From the NCBI GenBank assembly GCA_963663635.2, contig CAXXMY010000005.1, positions 186,001-250,000 of the forward strand: 64,000 nt of DNA, given 5' to 3'. Below are positions 45,243-53,261 of the stretch, one piece after another (position 1 is the stretch's first letter; every line of letters begins with the position of its first letter). This DNA comes from Poriferisodalis sp963663635. GTDB taxonomy: Bacteria; Actinomycetota; Acidimicrobiia; Acidimicrobiales; Poriferisodalaceae. The notes beneath the pieces are model-generated. The model ran no database searches. It had not been told where the DNA came from and worked only from the letters and a program-made list of their open reading frames with translations. Both the position numbers and the translations under genes were made by a program.

Positions 45243-46297
45243 GCTTGGGCGAGATCCGCGTCGCCGATGCGCACAACGACTTGCTGCTCGCCGTCCTGCA
45301 TCAGCGAGAGCGCGGCCACGCCGATCCCTTCGGGGACTACTGGCTGCCCGAGTTGCGTGCGGGTGGCGTTGACCTCCAGTTCCTCCCGATCTTCACCGAG
45401 GACCAGCATGTGGGCGAGGCTGCGCTCAGGCGGGCTTTGCTCCTCTTAGAGGAAGCCCGACATCTGGCTCGTACCCATGCCGCCGACGTTGCCATCGTGG
45501 AAACCCGAGAAGATCTCGAACAAGCGCTCGCGTCGAACCGGATTGCATTGCTGCTGGCCCTTGAAGGCTCGGAACCGCTAGGCGCCGACCTCGCTGTCCT
45601 CGAAACCTTCTACCGGCTGGGCGTTCGTTGCATGTCGCTGACATGGAATCGCCGCACGATGATGGCCGACGGCGTTGGCGAGGCTGCGGCCAGTGCGGGG
45701 CTGACAATGCTCGGCATCGAAGCCGTGGCTGAAATGGAGCGACTCGGGATGGTCGTCGACGTCAGCCACCTGTCCGCGGCCGGTGTGAGGCATGTGGCCG
45801 ACATCGCCACTCGCCCGTTCGTTGCGACCCATTCGTCCTGCGACGCCCTGTGCCCGCACCCGCGCAACCTCACCGACGCCCAGATGCGTCAGGTGGCGGC
45901 CTCCGGCGGCGTCATCGGGATCAATGCCTTCGGCGGTTTTCTCTCGGACGATCACCCCGATCTGGCCGATTACCTGTCCCACATCTCCCATGCCATCAGC
46001 GTCGCCGGGGACACATCTGTGGGATTGGGACCTGACTTCATCGACGACCTGCTGCACACGATCAACCCGATTCTGGGCGCCGGGCTCGTCGACCCCGACT
46101 GCCTGCCGCTGGTGGACGGAATGCGGTCGCCATCAGATCTCGCGGCCCTCGCGGCATTGCTCTTCGCCACGCTCGGCTCCGAGGTGGCCGGGCGGATTGC
46201 CGGAGAGAACTGGATCGACTTCGTCTTGGACAGCCTGCCGTCCTGCCGCGGGCACGACATCGCGGAGAATAGAGCGGCCGGGGCTGCCTGCGTGTAG
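45239..46297 (+). CDS. Membrane-dipeptidase family (peptidase M19) metallohydrolase
   Basis: The 352-residue protein shows the M19 dinuclear zinc site: HND in VADAHNDLLLA near residues 12-14, Glu in LALEGSEPL, His in VVDVSHLSAAG, His in VATHSSCDAL and Asp in GLGPDFIDD. M19 enzymes cleave dipeptides, including those with D-residues. In this operon it could release amino acids from ring-opened intermediates, which is inference. There is no signal peptide. It overlaps the oxoprolinase gene by ATGA. Confidence 0.88.
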   Translation: MSLGEIRVADAHNDLLLAVLHQRERGHADPFGDYWLPELRAGGVDLQFLPIFTEDQHVGEAALRRALLLLEEARHLARTHAADVAIVETREDLEQALASNRIALLLALEGSEPLGADLAVLETFYRLGVRCMSLTWNRRTMMADGVGEAAASAGLTMLGIEAVAEMERLGMVVDVSHLSAAGVRHVADIATRPFVATHSSCDALCPHPRNLTDAQMRQVAASGGVIGINAFGGFLSDDHPDLADYLSHISHAISVAGDTSVGLGPDFIDDLLHTINPILGAGLVDPDCLPLVDGMRSPSDLAALAALLFATLGSEVAGRIAGENWIDFVLDSLPSCRGHDIAENRAAGAACV

Positions 46298-46305
46298 GAG
46301 CCGTT

Positions 46306-47892
46306 GTGTTGCATTCCAGCTCGCGAACCCAACCGCTGACTCTGCGGCAACTGCGCGCCGCGGGCGTGCTCGGCGACTGTCGAGTCGTCGCCGGCGAACG
46401 TGGCCTCGACTGCGTCGTCACCGATGTCGCAGTTGTCGAGCGCTGCGACATGGCGACATCGATGTCGCCTGGACTCCTGATCGTCCTGAATGCGAGCTCG
46501 CTGGCGCCGAACTCCTATGCGTTGGACGTCGCCCTGCGAGTGGTGCGCGATGGCAACGGTGCCGGACTGGTCGCAGTGAACGCTGTGGCGTCGCCCGGGC
46601 TCGCGACCCGCCGGCTTGCAGATCGCTTCGAAACCGTGCTGATGGAGGTCGCTACGCCCGACGTGCTCGCGATGGCTGCGGCAGCACGCGAATTGCTCCT
46701 GCAGCCCACCGTGCACCAAGCGGCGATGGTGTCCAGGTTGCTGCGCGGCCTCATCGATGTGGAGACCGTGCCGGACACCTTGGCGCTCGTGGCTGACGTG
46801 ATTGGCCGGCCGTGCTCGCTCGTTGAGGCAACCGGCGCGATCGTTGCGGGTCCGGACGTGGTGGTCGAGAGCGGGGCACTGCGGCAGCGCCCATTTAGCT
46901 CGCCCCGCGTGGGCGGTGACGGTGTGCCGGGCATGACCTGCCCCGTCATCGTTGTGCCCGGAGAGCCCGCCCGGTTCTGGCTCGCCAGCGTTCTCGACGA
47001 AGCCGACGAGGCGCTCGTGCATCTGGGCCTTGAGCTGCTCGGCGTGGCGTCGTGGGCCGTCGGAGCTCACCTCGTGCGGGATCGGCTCGTCATGGAGCGT
47101 GACGCCCGGCACCGCTTGGCGCTGCTCAACGAAGTCGTGGGCGGCGGCGAATTACCCGACGAGACCGTCCTGGCTCAGATGGCGACGGCTGGATGGTCGG
47201 CTGCGGGATGGGTGACCGCCTACCACGTCGAAGTTTCCGGCAGTGTCGATGCGGCTTGGGTGCTTGTGAACACCGACACGCTGGGGGAGTTGCTGCGCGC
47301 TTGCGGCGTCGAAGGTCCCCTCATCGAGCGAACCGACGGCTGGTCAGGCTGGGTGAGTTCCCGGGCCGAACCGCCGGTCGAGGACTATCGCGAGATGGCA
47401 CGACGCCTTCGCGACGCAATCGGGCAGCTCGTCGGCGGAATGCCAGATGTCATGGTGCGTGCGGGTGTCGGTCGACCCTCCACAGGTCTGCCTGGTTTGC
47501 GAGCGAGTCTCACCGATGCGCGCCAAGCAGCAACGCTGGCCGGTGCCGGTGGACGGCGCGTTGCGGTACGGCACATCGACGAACTCGGAATCCAGCGGAT
47601 CATGCTGGGCTGGTACGGCTCTGCGGACTTCGGCCGTGTTGTGGGTGCTTTCCTGGCCCCGTTGGAGGCGAACGATGTCGACGAGACCTTGTTTCGGACG
47701 CTGGAGGCCTACCTCAACTGCCAATCTTCTGCGACGAACACAGCTGCGATGCTCGGCGTCCACCGCAACACCGTCATGAAGCGAATTGACCGCATCTCCG
47801 AGGCGCTGCACGTCAACTTGAATGACCCCGACCAGCGACTGGCGCTGCAGCTCGTGATGCGCAAGCACCGACTCGATCGGTCTCAGCAGTGA
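46306..47892 (+). CDS. PucR-family transcriptional regulator
   Basis: The 528-residue regulator opens with a PucR N-terminal domain (LTLRQLRAAGVLGDCRVVAGERG), has a central GGDEF-like CdaR region and ends with the PucR-type helix-turn-helix NQ-like CQSSATNTAAMLGVHRNTVMKRIDRI near residues 470-500. PucR regulators commonly respond to purine or other nitrogenous-ring breakdown products. It is 8 bp after the dipeptidase and in the same direction, so it probably controls this island. Confidence 0.88.
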   Translation: MLHSSSRTQPLTLRQLRAAGVLGDCRVVAGERGLDCVVTDVAVVERCDMATSMSPGLLIVLNASSLAPNSYALDVALRVVRDGNGAGLVAVNAVASPGLATRRLADRFETVLMEVATPDVLAMAAAARELLLQPTVHQAAMVSRLLRGLIDVETVPDTLALVADVIGRPCSLVEATGAIVAGPDVVVESGALRQRPFSSPRVGGDGVPGMTCPVIVVPGEPARFWLASVLDEADEALVHLGLELLGVASWAVGAHLVRDRLVMERDARHRLALLNEVVGGGELPDETVLAQMATAGWSAAGWVTAYHVEVSGSVDAAWVLVNTDTLGELLRACGVEGPLIERTDGWSGWVSSRAEPPVEDYREMARRLRDAIGQLVGGMPDVMVRAGVGRPSTGLPGLRASLTDARQAATLAGAGGRRVAVRHIDELGIQRIMLGWYGSADFGRVVGAFLAPLEANDVDETLFRTLEAYLNCQSSATNTAAMLGVHRNTVMKRIDRISEALHVNLNDPDQRLALQLVMRKHRLDRSQQ

Positions 47893-47968
47893 CGGCCAAG
47901 GCGGACCGGCCGCACACCCGCCGCCATCGGTCCATCGAGGCGCACCGGGGCGAGCGAGATCTCGCCCG

Positions 47969-48623
47969 ATGAACTCGCACTACGACGTCGTCATCGTGGG
48001 TGGGGGCATCGCTGGGGTTTCTTCGGCCTTCGAACTTGCGGGACGCGGGCACGACGTTGCCGTGGTCGAACGCGAATCGACGCTCACTGCGCACAGCACT
48101 GGACGTTCTGCTGCCCAATTCCTGGCCTCGTGCGGCGAGGCGGCCAACCGGCTGCTGAGTGCCGCGTCGCGGTCGTTTCTGGACTCCAATGCCGACGGTC
48201 TCGCCGACAGCGATGTGCTGTTGCCGCGCTCAGCATGCGGTCCTTTCGCAGAACGATCTTCACCTTCGGCACGAGCTACGAGTGCGAAACATGGCCGCTC
48301 GTCATCTCCGCCGACGAGACCTTCTACTTCAAGCCTGAAGGCCTCGGCCAGCTGCTGGGGTCTCCGGCTGATGAACACCTCGATCGTCCCTGCGACGCCC
48401 GTCCGCGAGAAATCGATGTGGCCACCGGGATCGAAGCGATCAATCAGGCGACCCCGCGGTTCCGGGCTTCTTCTGGTGCGCCGGCCAAGGCGGCACGGGA
48501 ATCCAGACCTCGCCGGCCATTGCAAGGCTCACGGCCAGCCTGATCGGAGGCGAGGTGCTCGACGACGCCTTGGCCGACCTCGTTCCGCAACTTGGCTCGG
48601 AGCGCTCTTTCACCACTGGGTAG
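47969..48623 (+). pseudogene. DadA/glycine-oxidase-like FAD oxidoreductase, decayed
   Basis: The start is good: VVIVGGGIAGVSSAFELAGRG, then a DAAO-type ESTLTAHSTGRSAAQF. Homology then moves through other frames: RTIFTFGTSYECETWPLVI...DETFYFKPEG near 48250-48345, VATGIEAIN near 48420, and finally GFFWCAGQGGTGIQTSPAIARL near 48462 to the stop at 48623. Only 655 bp remain of an expected 1.1 kb or so, so there is a central deletion plus frameshifts. It would have oxidised an amino or imino acid, matching the island, but is now non-functional. Confidence 0.75.
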
Positions 48624-48683
48624 CACGTGGTCTCGCGTGCATGAACTGCACCGCTAGGCCCCGCAATCACAGCGATCTGCCCA

Positions 48684-48712
48684 TTGAGGGGTGACGAGCG
48701 CGTCCTTACGTT
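48684..48712 (+). promoter_or_regulatory. Promoter of the ABC transporter operon
   Basis: A -35 box TTGAGG (48684-48689) and a -10 box TACGTT (48707-48712) are separated by exactly 17 bp, about 40 bp before the binding-protein start. It lies just after the decayed oxidase. Confidence 0.5.
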
Positions 48713-48751
48713 CGCCTCCAAAGGCTGGAACCAGGCCTGAGGGGGGATCCG

Positions 48752-49915
48752 ATGAAGGCGCGCCACCTGATGAAAATGCTCGGAGTAGCGCTCGCGTTCA
48801 CGCTGTTGGCTGCAGCGTGCGGCGACGGCGACGGCGAGACAACTGAGGTCGCCGCCGCAACGGCGCAGACCGTCGCAGCATCGACCGGCAGCGAAGATAC
48901 TGGCGACGATGAGCCCGACGCCAGTAGCGACGATTCGCCGGCTGCCGAGCCCGAAGACGACAGTGCGGCGGAACCCGAAGCGGCTGTTGTTGACGAGCCC
49001 GACCCCGAGCCACGGCGAATTGCGTATCTCTCAGCGAGTTCGGCCAACACGTTCCTGCTGGCATCCGTCGGCGAGATGCAGCGGCTTGCCGATGAGAACA
49101 ACATCGAACTTGTCGAGTTCGACGCGCAGTTCAACGCCGAGCTCCAGACCACCCAGCTACAGGACGTCATCGCCAGCGGCCAGTACGACGGCATCATCCT
49201 GGTTGCGCTCAACGGACCAGGGCTCGTGCCCGACGTGGAGGCCGCGTTGGCCAGCGGGATGCAGGTCGTGCTGTTCAATCAGATCGTCGGCGACGATCTC
49301 TCCACGAACGAGCCTCAGGTGGACGGCATTGCGGCATCAGTGCTCGCGCCCCCAGTCGTGACCGGTGAACGGGCTGGCCGGCTCACCATCGAGGCGTGCG
49401 AGGGGCTCAACCCGTGCCGCGTCGTCTATGTCTTCGGCATCCGGGGAATCCCGCTGGACGTTGCGCTCCGTCAAGGCTTCGACAGCGCCGTGGCTGACCA
49501 TCCCAGCATTCAGGTGGTGGCCGAAGGCGAGGGCCAGTACCTGGGGCCTGAAGGCGGGATCAACGCGATCCAAGACATCCTGCAGGCGCAACCTGAATTC
49601 GACGTGGTGGTGGGTGCCGACCAGTCGCTGCAAGGTGTCGAATTGGTGCTCACTGACGAGGGCATGCTCGGCGACGTCGCGCTCATCGGCCTGGGCGGTT
49701 CGTCGCCGGCGGTCGAGGGCGTCCGCGATGGGCGTTGGTTCGCGACGGTGTTCTACGCACCCGCGAGCGAAGGCCGCCTCGCCATGGAAGCCATGATCGC
49801 TGCACTGGCGGACGGCACCATCACCGGTGGCGTTGACCCGAACGCGGGATTCTTCGATGAGGGTCTGGTCACCTCGGCCAACGTCGACCAGTTCACCGCG
49901 GAGTGGGATGGGTGA
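48752..49915 (+). CDS. ABC transporter substrate-binding lipoprotein, sugar (CUT2) type
   Basis: The 387-residue protein has a lipoprotein signal peptide (basic start, hydrophobic core, lipobox LAAAC with the Cys near residue 22) and an acidic Ser/Glu/Asp linker of about 55 residues. A periplasmic-binding fold of the RbsB/LacI type begins RRIAYLSASSANTFLLASVG. GAGGGGGG lies just upstream of ATG 48752. The fold usually binds sugars or autoinducer-like compounds, but the setting (DUF917, oxoprolinase, racemase) suggests a different ligand. It overlaps the ATPase gene by GTGA. Confidence 0.9.
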   Translation: MKARHLMKMLGVALAFTLLAAACGDGDGETTEVAAATAQTVAASTGSEDTGDDEPDASSDDSPAAEPEDDSAAEPEAAVVDEPDPEPRRIAYLSASSANTFLLASVGEMQRLADENNIELVEFDAQFNAELQTTQLQDVIASGQYDGIILVALNGPGLVPDVEAALASGMQVVLFNQIVGDDLSTNEPQVDGIAASVLAPPVVTGERAGRLTIEACEGLNPCRVVYVFGIRGIPLDVALRQGFDSAVADHPSIQVVAEGEGQYLGPEGGINAIQDILQAQPEFDVVVGADQSLQGVELVLTDEGMLGDVALIGLGGSSPAVEGVRDGRWFATVFYAPASEGRLAMEAMIAALADGTITGGVDPNAGFFDEGLVTSANVDQFTAEWDG

Positions 49916-51453
49916 GCGTCCGGGCAACTCCCGGGCCAGTCCACGTTGAGCTGAGGAACGTCTCCAAGCGGTTCGGATCGACGCAGGCGGTGGACGGCGC
50001 CAACCTCGCCGTCCACCGCGGCTCGATCCACGCCCTCGTCGGCGAGAACGGAGCAGGCAAGTCGACAGTCGGCAAGATCATCGCGGGGCTGTATGCCGCC
50101 GACAGCGGCTCGCTTGCCGTCGATGGTCGGACAGTTCGGTTCCGATCGCCGAGGCATGCCTTCGACGCCGGCATCACCACCATTGCTCAGGAGCTGGCGC
50201 TCGTCCCGGATCGAACGGTGGTTGACAACGTGTTCCTCGGCGTCGAGGCGACGAGATGGGGATGGGTTGATCGGCCCGAGTCGTTGAGACGGTTTCGAGA
50301 ATTGGCCGACCGCACCGGAATCCGCCTCGATCCCGCGTCAAAGGTCGGCGAGCTCAGCGTTGCTGATCAGCAGCGAATCGAGATTTTGCGTGCCGTGGCT
50401 CGTCGCACCGAGTTGGTGGTGATGGATGAGCCGTCGGCGCGTCTCTCGACCACCGAGCGCAGCCAACTCCACCGGCTGGTGCGTTCGCTGAGCGACCAGG
50501 GCATCACGGTGTTGTTCATCTCGCACTTCCTCGACGAGGTGCTCGAACTCGCCGATGCGGTGACGATCATGCGCGACGGGCGAGTAGTGCGAACCTCGAC
50601 GCCGTCGTCGGAGACGCCCGATTCTTTGGTCGAAGCCATGATCGGTCGCGAACTCGACGCCAGCTTTCCGCCGAAGCCGCCGCTTCCCGACGAGCAAGCA
50701 ACCCCAGCGCTGCGGGTGAGGGGACTGCGGTGCTCGGGCTCATCGGAAAGCGCAACACAGCTCGATCTTGATGTGGCCACCGGCGAGATCGTCGGGGTCG
50801 CAGGGCTGGTCGGCTCGGGCCGAACTGAGTTTCTCAGGGCCGTTTATGGAGCAGATCCCGTCGCCAGCGGCGACGTCTCGGTCGACGGACGCGGACTTCG
50901 ACCAGCGCGGCCCGATCGGGCGATCCAGGCAGGCGTGGGTCTCATTCCGGAGTCCCGCAAGGACCACGGCCTGCTGATGGAGCGAAGCGTCCGAGAGAAC
51001 GTGAGCCTGCCGCACCTGCGACGCTTCGCCACGGCAGGGGTCGTCAATCGCATCGCTGAACGTCGACTCGTCCGAGCCGCGAACTCCGGCGCCGGCGTAC
51101 GTGACGGCGGCATGGAGACCCCGGTCCGTCTCCTGTCGGGCGGCAACCAGCAAAAGAGCCTCTTCGCTCGCTGGCTGGTGCCCGGGCTGAAGGTGCTGAT
51201 CGCTGATGAACCGACGCGAGGTGTCGACGTCGGCTCGAAGCGCGCCATCTACGACCTCATCGCGACCGCTGCGGCTGAGGGTCTCGCCGTGCTCGTGGTC
51301 TCCTCCGAGTTGGAGGAATTGGTGGGATTGTGCCATCGCATCCTGGTCATGCGCGACGGTCAGTTCGTCGCGGAGTTCGTGCATCCGGACCTCGACGAAG
51401 CTGAGTTGCTGCGTCATGCCTTCGGCGAAGCAGCGTCGGACGGAATGAGCTAG
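49912..51453 (+). CDS. ABC transporter ATP-binding protein, RbsA type (tandem NBDs)
   Basis: The 513-residue protein has two nucleotide-binding domains. The first has Walker A GENGAGKST near residues 44-52, the signature LSVADQQRIEI and Walker B VVMDEPSARLS. The second has a degenerate Walker A GLVGSGRTEF, LSGGNQQKSL and VLIADEPTRGVD, as in RbsA/XylG. GTG 49912 overlaps the preceding stop; GTG 49903 is possible. It energises the permease encoded next. Confidence 0.92.
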   Translation: MSVRATPGPVHVELRNVSKRFGSTQAVDGANLAVHRGSIHALVGENGAGKSTVGKIIAGLYAADSGSLAVDGRTVRFRSPRHAFDAGITTIAQELALVPDRTVVDNVFLGVEATRWGWVDRPESLRRFRELADRTGIRLDPASKVGELSVADQQRIEILRAVARRTELVVMDEPSARLSTTERSQLHRLVRSLSDQGITVLFISHFLDEVLELADAVTIMRDGRVVRTSTPSSETPDSLVEAMIGRELDASFPPKPPLPDEQATPALRVRGLRCSGSSESATQLDLDVATGEIVGVAGLVGSGRTEFLRAVYGADPVASGDVSVDGRGLRPARPDRAIQAGVGLIPESRKDHGLLMERSVRENVSLPHLRRFATAGVVNRIAERRLVRAANSGAGVRDGGMETPVRLLSGGNQQKSLFARWLVPGLKVLIADEPTRGVDVGSKRAIYDLIATAAAEGLAVLVVSSELEELVGLCHRILVMRDGQFVAEFVHPDLDEAELLRHAFGEAASDGMS

Positions 51454-52430
51454 TGGCCGAATCGGCGGTCTCGTCGGCACCGGCTGCCAGAGCCGGTCGC
51501 CGCCTCGGCGTGCTGGGGCGATTCGGCATCGTCTGGGTGACGCTCGCATTGTTCTTCGTGCTGGCGGCGACGACGGACAGGTTCCTGACCGGACCGAATC
51601 TTCGCAACGTGCTGGACCAGCAAGCCACGTTGCTGATCGCTGCGTCGGTTGCGACGCTCACGATGATCGCCGGCGGATTCGATGTGTCCATTGCCGCTGT
51701 GGCAGTGGTGTCACCGCTCGTAGCGCTGCGGGTGGAAAACGCTACGGGATCGGTCGTTCTCGCGCTGCTCGCCGGTTGCGCGTTCGGTCTCGTCGTGGGC
51801 ATCGCCAACGGCTCGATCGTGGCGTTCGCCAGGATCAACTCGTTCATCACGACCCTTGCGATGTCGTTCATCGTGTTCGGGCTTGGGTACATCGTGAGCG
51901 AGCGCAGCATCCTTCGGCCGGTCACCGAGAGCTTTCGCAGCATTGCGCGCTCACGCGTGCTGAACCTGACGACAGCAACATGGATTTCGCTCGCGGTCGT
52001 CGCCGTCGCGTGGTTCGCGCTCGCAGGAACTCGCTTCGGCCGTCACGTGTACGCGACCGGCGGCAACGCCGAGGCGGCACGATTGGCCGGAGTCCGCACC
52101 CGCCGGATCGTTGTGTCGGTCTTCGCACTGTCGGGGCTTGCGGCTGGGCTCGCAGGCGTCGTAGCCGCATCGAGGACGATCAGCGCCACTCCGTCGGACG
52201 ACTTCAGCTTCGTCTTCGGGGTGATCGCCGCCATCGTCGTCGGCGGCACGTCGATCGCGGGCGGAACCGGCGCCGTGTGGCGGACACTGCTCGGCGCCTT
52301 CTTCATCGCCTTCATGGTCAACGGCTTCAACCTGCACCAGGTCGATCCGATCTGGCAGCGGGTCATTCAGGGCGTCGTGATTCTCGTAGCAGTGTCTGCC
52401 GACGCCTGGTCCCGATCGCGCCGTAGCTGA
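51453..52430 (+). CDS. ABC transporter permease, RbsC/CUT2 family
   Basis: The 325-residue membrane protein has about nine to ten hydrophobic spans and the family stretch MIAGGFDVSIAAVAVVSPL near residues 70-88. It also has FARINSFITTLAMSFIVFG and VVGGTSIAGGTGAVWRTLLG near 262-281. It overlaps the ATPase stop by one base. It probably forms a homodimeric channel with the binding protein and ATPase. Confidence 0.92.
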   Translation: MAESAVSSAPAARAGRRLGVLGRFGIVWVTLALFFVLAATTDRFLTGPNLRNVLDQQATLLIAASVATLTMIAGGFDVSIAAVAVVSPLVALRVENATGSVVLALLAGCAFGLVVGIANGSIVAFARINSFITTLAMSFIVFGLGYIVSERSILRPVTESFRSIARSRVLNLTTATWISLAVVAVAWFALAGTRFGRHVYATGGNAEAARLAGVRTRRIVVSVFALSGLAAGLAGVVAASRTISATPSDDFSFVFGVIAAIVVGGTSIAGGTGAVWRTLLGAFFIAFMVNGFNLHQVDPIWQRVIQGVVILVAVSADAWSRSRRS

Positions 52431-52465
52431 ATGCCGACTCCTCGACTCAATCGAAAGGACTCACC

Positions 52466-53188
52466 ATGAAGATCCACATCGTCGTTCCGATCATCTCTGA
52501 TTCGTTCAACGAACTCATCGTCAAAGAGGCACGCAGCTTCGTGGGACCAGATATCGAGATCGAGGTTTCGTGCCTAGTGAGCGGCCCGGCTTCGATCGAG
52601 TCGTCGTACGACGAGGTATTGGCAGGTCCCGGAATTGTCGCCGAAGCGCAGCGGGCTGCTGCGTGCGGCGCGGACGCTGTCTTTATCACGTGCTTCGGCG
52701 ACCCTGCCGTGCCCGCGGCGCGGGAGCTGGTGGACATCCCCGTGGTCGGAGGATTCGAGCCCGCTGTGGCGACGGCGCTCACCTTGGGCGATCGTTTCTC
52801 CGTTGTCACCGTTCTGGACAACGTCGTGCCGATGATCTCGGGCCTAGCGACCCGCATGGGCATCCGGGATCGGATGGTGTCGGTCGAAGTCATCGACACG
52901 CCGGTGCTCGAGCTGCATGACGGCGAAGCACTGCTCGATACCCTCGCTGAGGCGTCACATCGTGCCCTCGATCGGGGCGCCGATGTGCTGGTGCTCGGCT
53001 GTACCGGGATGCTGGGTGTCGCGGCGGCCCTGCAGTCCCGGCTCGAGTCGGAACGGGTGAGGGTGCCCGTCGTCGATCCGACCGGCGCAGCGCTGGGACT
53101 CCTTCTCACGCTGCAGTCGATGGGCCTCAAGCCAAGCCGGCGCACCTACATGCCGCCGCCCGACAAGGAACGAACCGGCGCCGTCTAG
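52466..53188 (+). CDS. Aspartate/glutamate/hydantoin racemase family protein
   Basis: The 240-residue protein has both catalytic cysteines of the Asp/Glu/hydantoin racemase fold: FITCFGDPAVPAAREL near residue 75 and LVLGCTGMLGVA near 178. CFGDP is typical of the hydantoin-racemase branch. It would interconvert enantiomers of a 5-substituted hydantoin or related ring, letting the stereospecific hydrolases use both forms. It is last in the transporter operon, 35 bp after the permease, with GAAAGGA upstream. Confidence 0.87.
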   Translation: MKIHIVVPIISDSFNELIVKEARSFVGPDIEIEVSCLVSGPASIESSYDEVLAGPGIVAEAQRAAACGADAVFITCFGDPAVPAARELVDIPVVGGFEPAVATALTLGDRFSVVTVLDNVVPMISGLATRMGIRDRMVSVEVIDTPVLELHDGEALLDTLAEASHRALDRGADVLVLGCTGMLGVAAALQSRLESERVRVPVVDPTGAALGLLLTLQSMGLKPSRRTYMPPPDKERTGAV

Positions 53189-53205
53189 TGCCGTAGTGCT
53201 CGTTG

Positions 53206-53261
53206 GTTCCGGCGCTAGTGCCTCTGTGTCTGTTGGTTCAGGCACTTGTCAGTGCCGGAAC
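53206..53261. terminator. Nested hairpins between convergent racemase and purH genes
   Basis: Outer arms GTTCCGGC (53206-53213) and GCCGGAAC (53254-53261) enclose inner arms AGTGCCT (53217-53223) and AGGCACT (53240-53246). The structure reaches into the last codons of purH and could terminate both converging transcripts. Confidence 0.5.
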
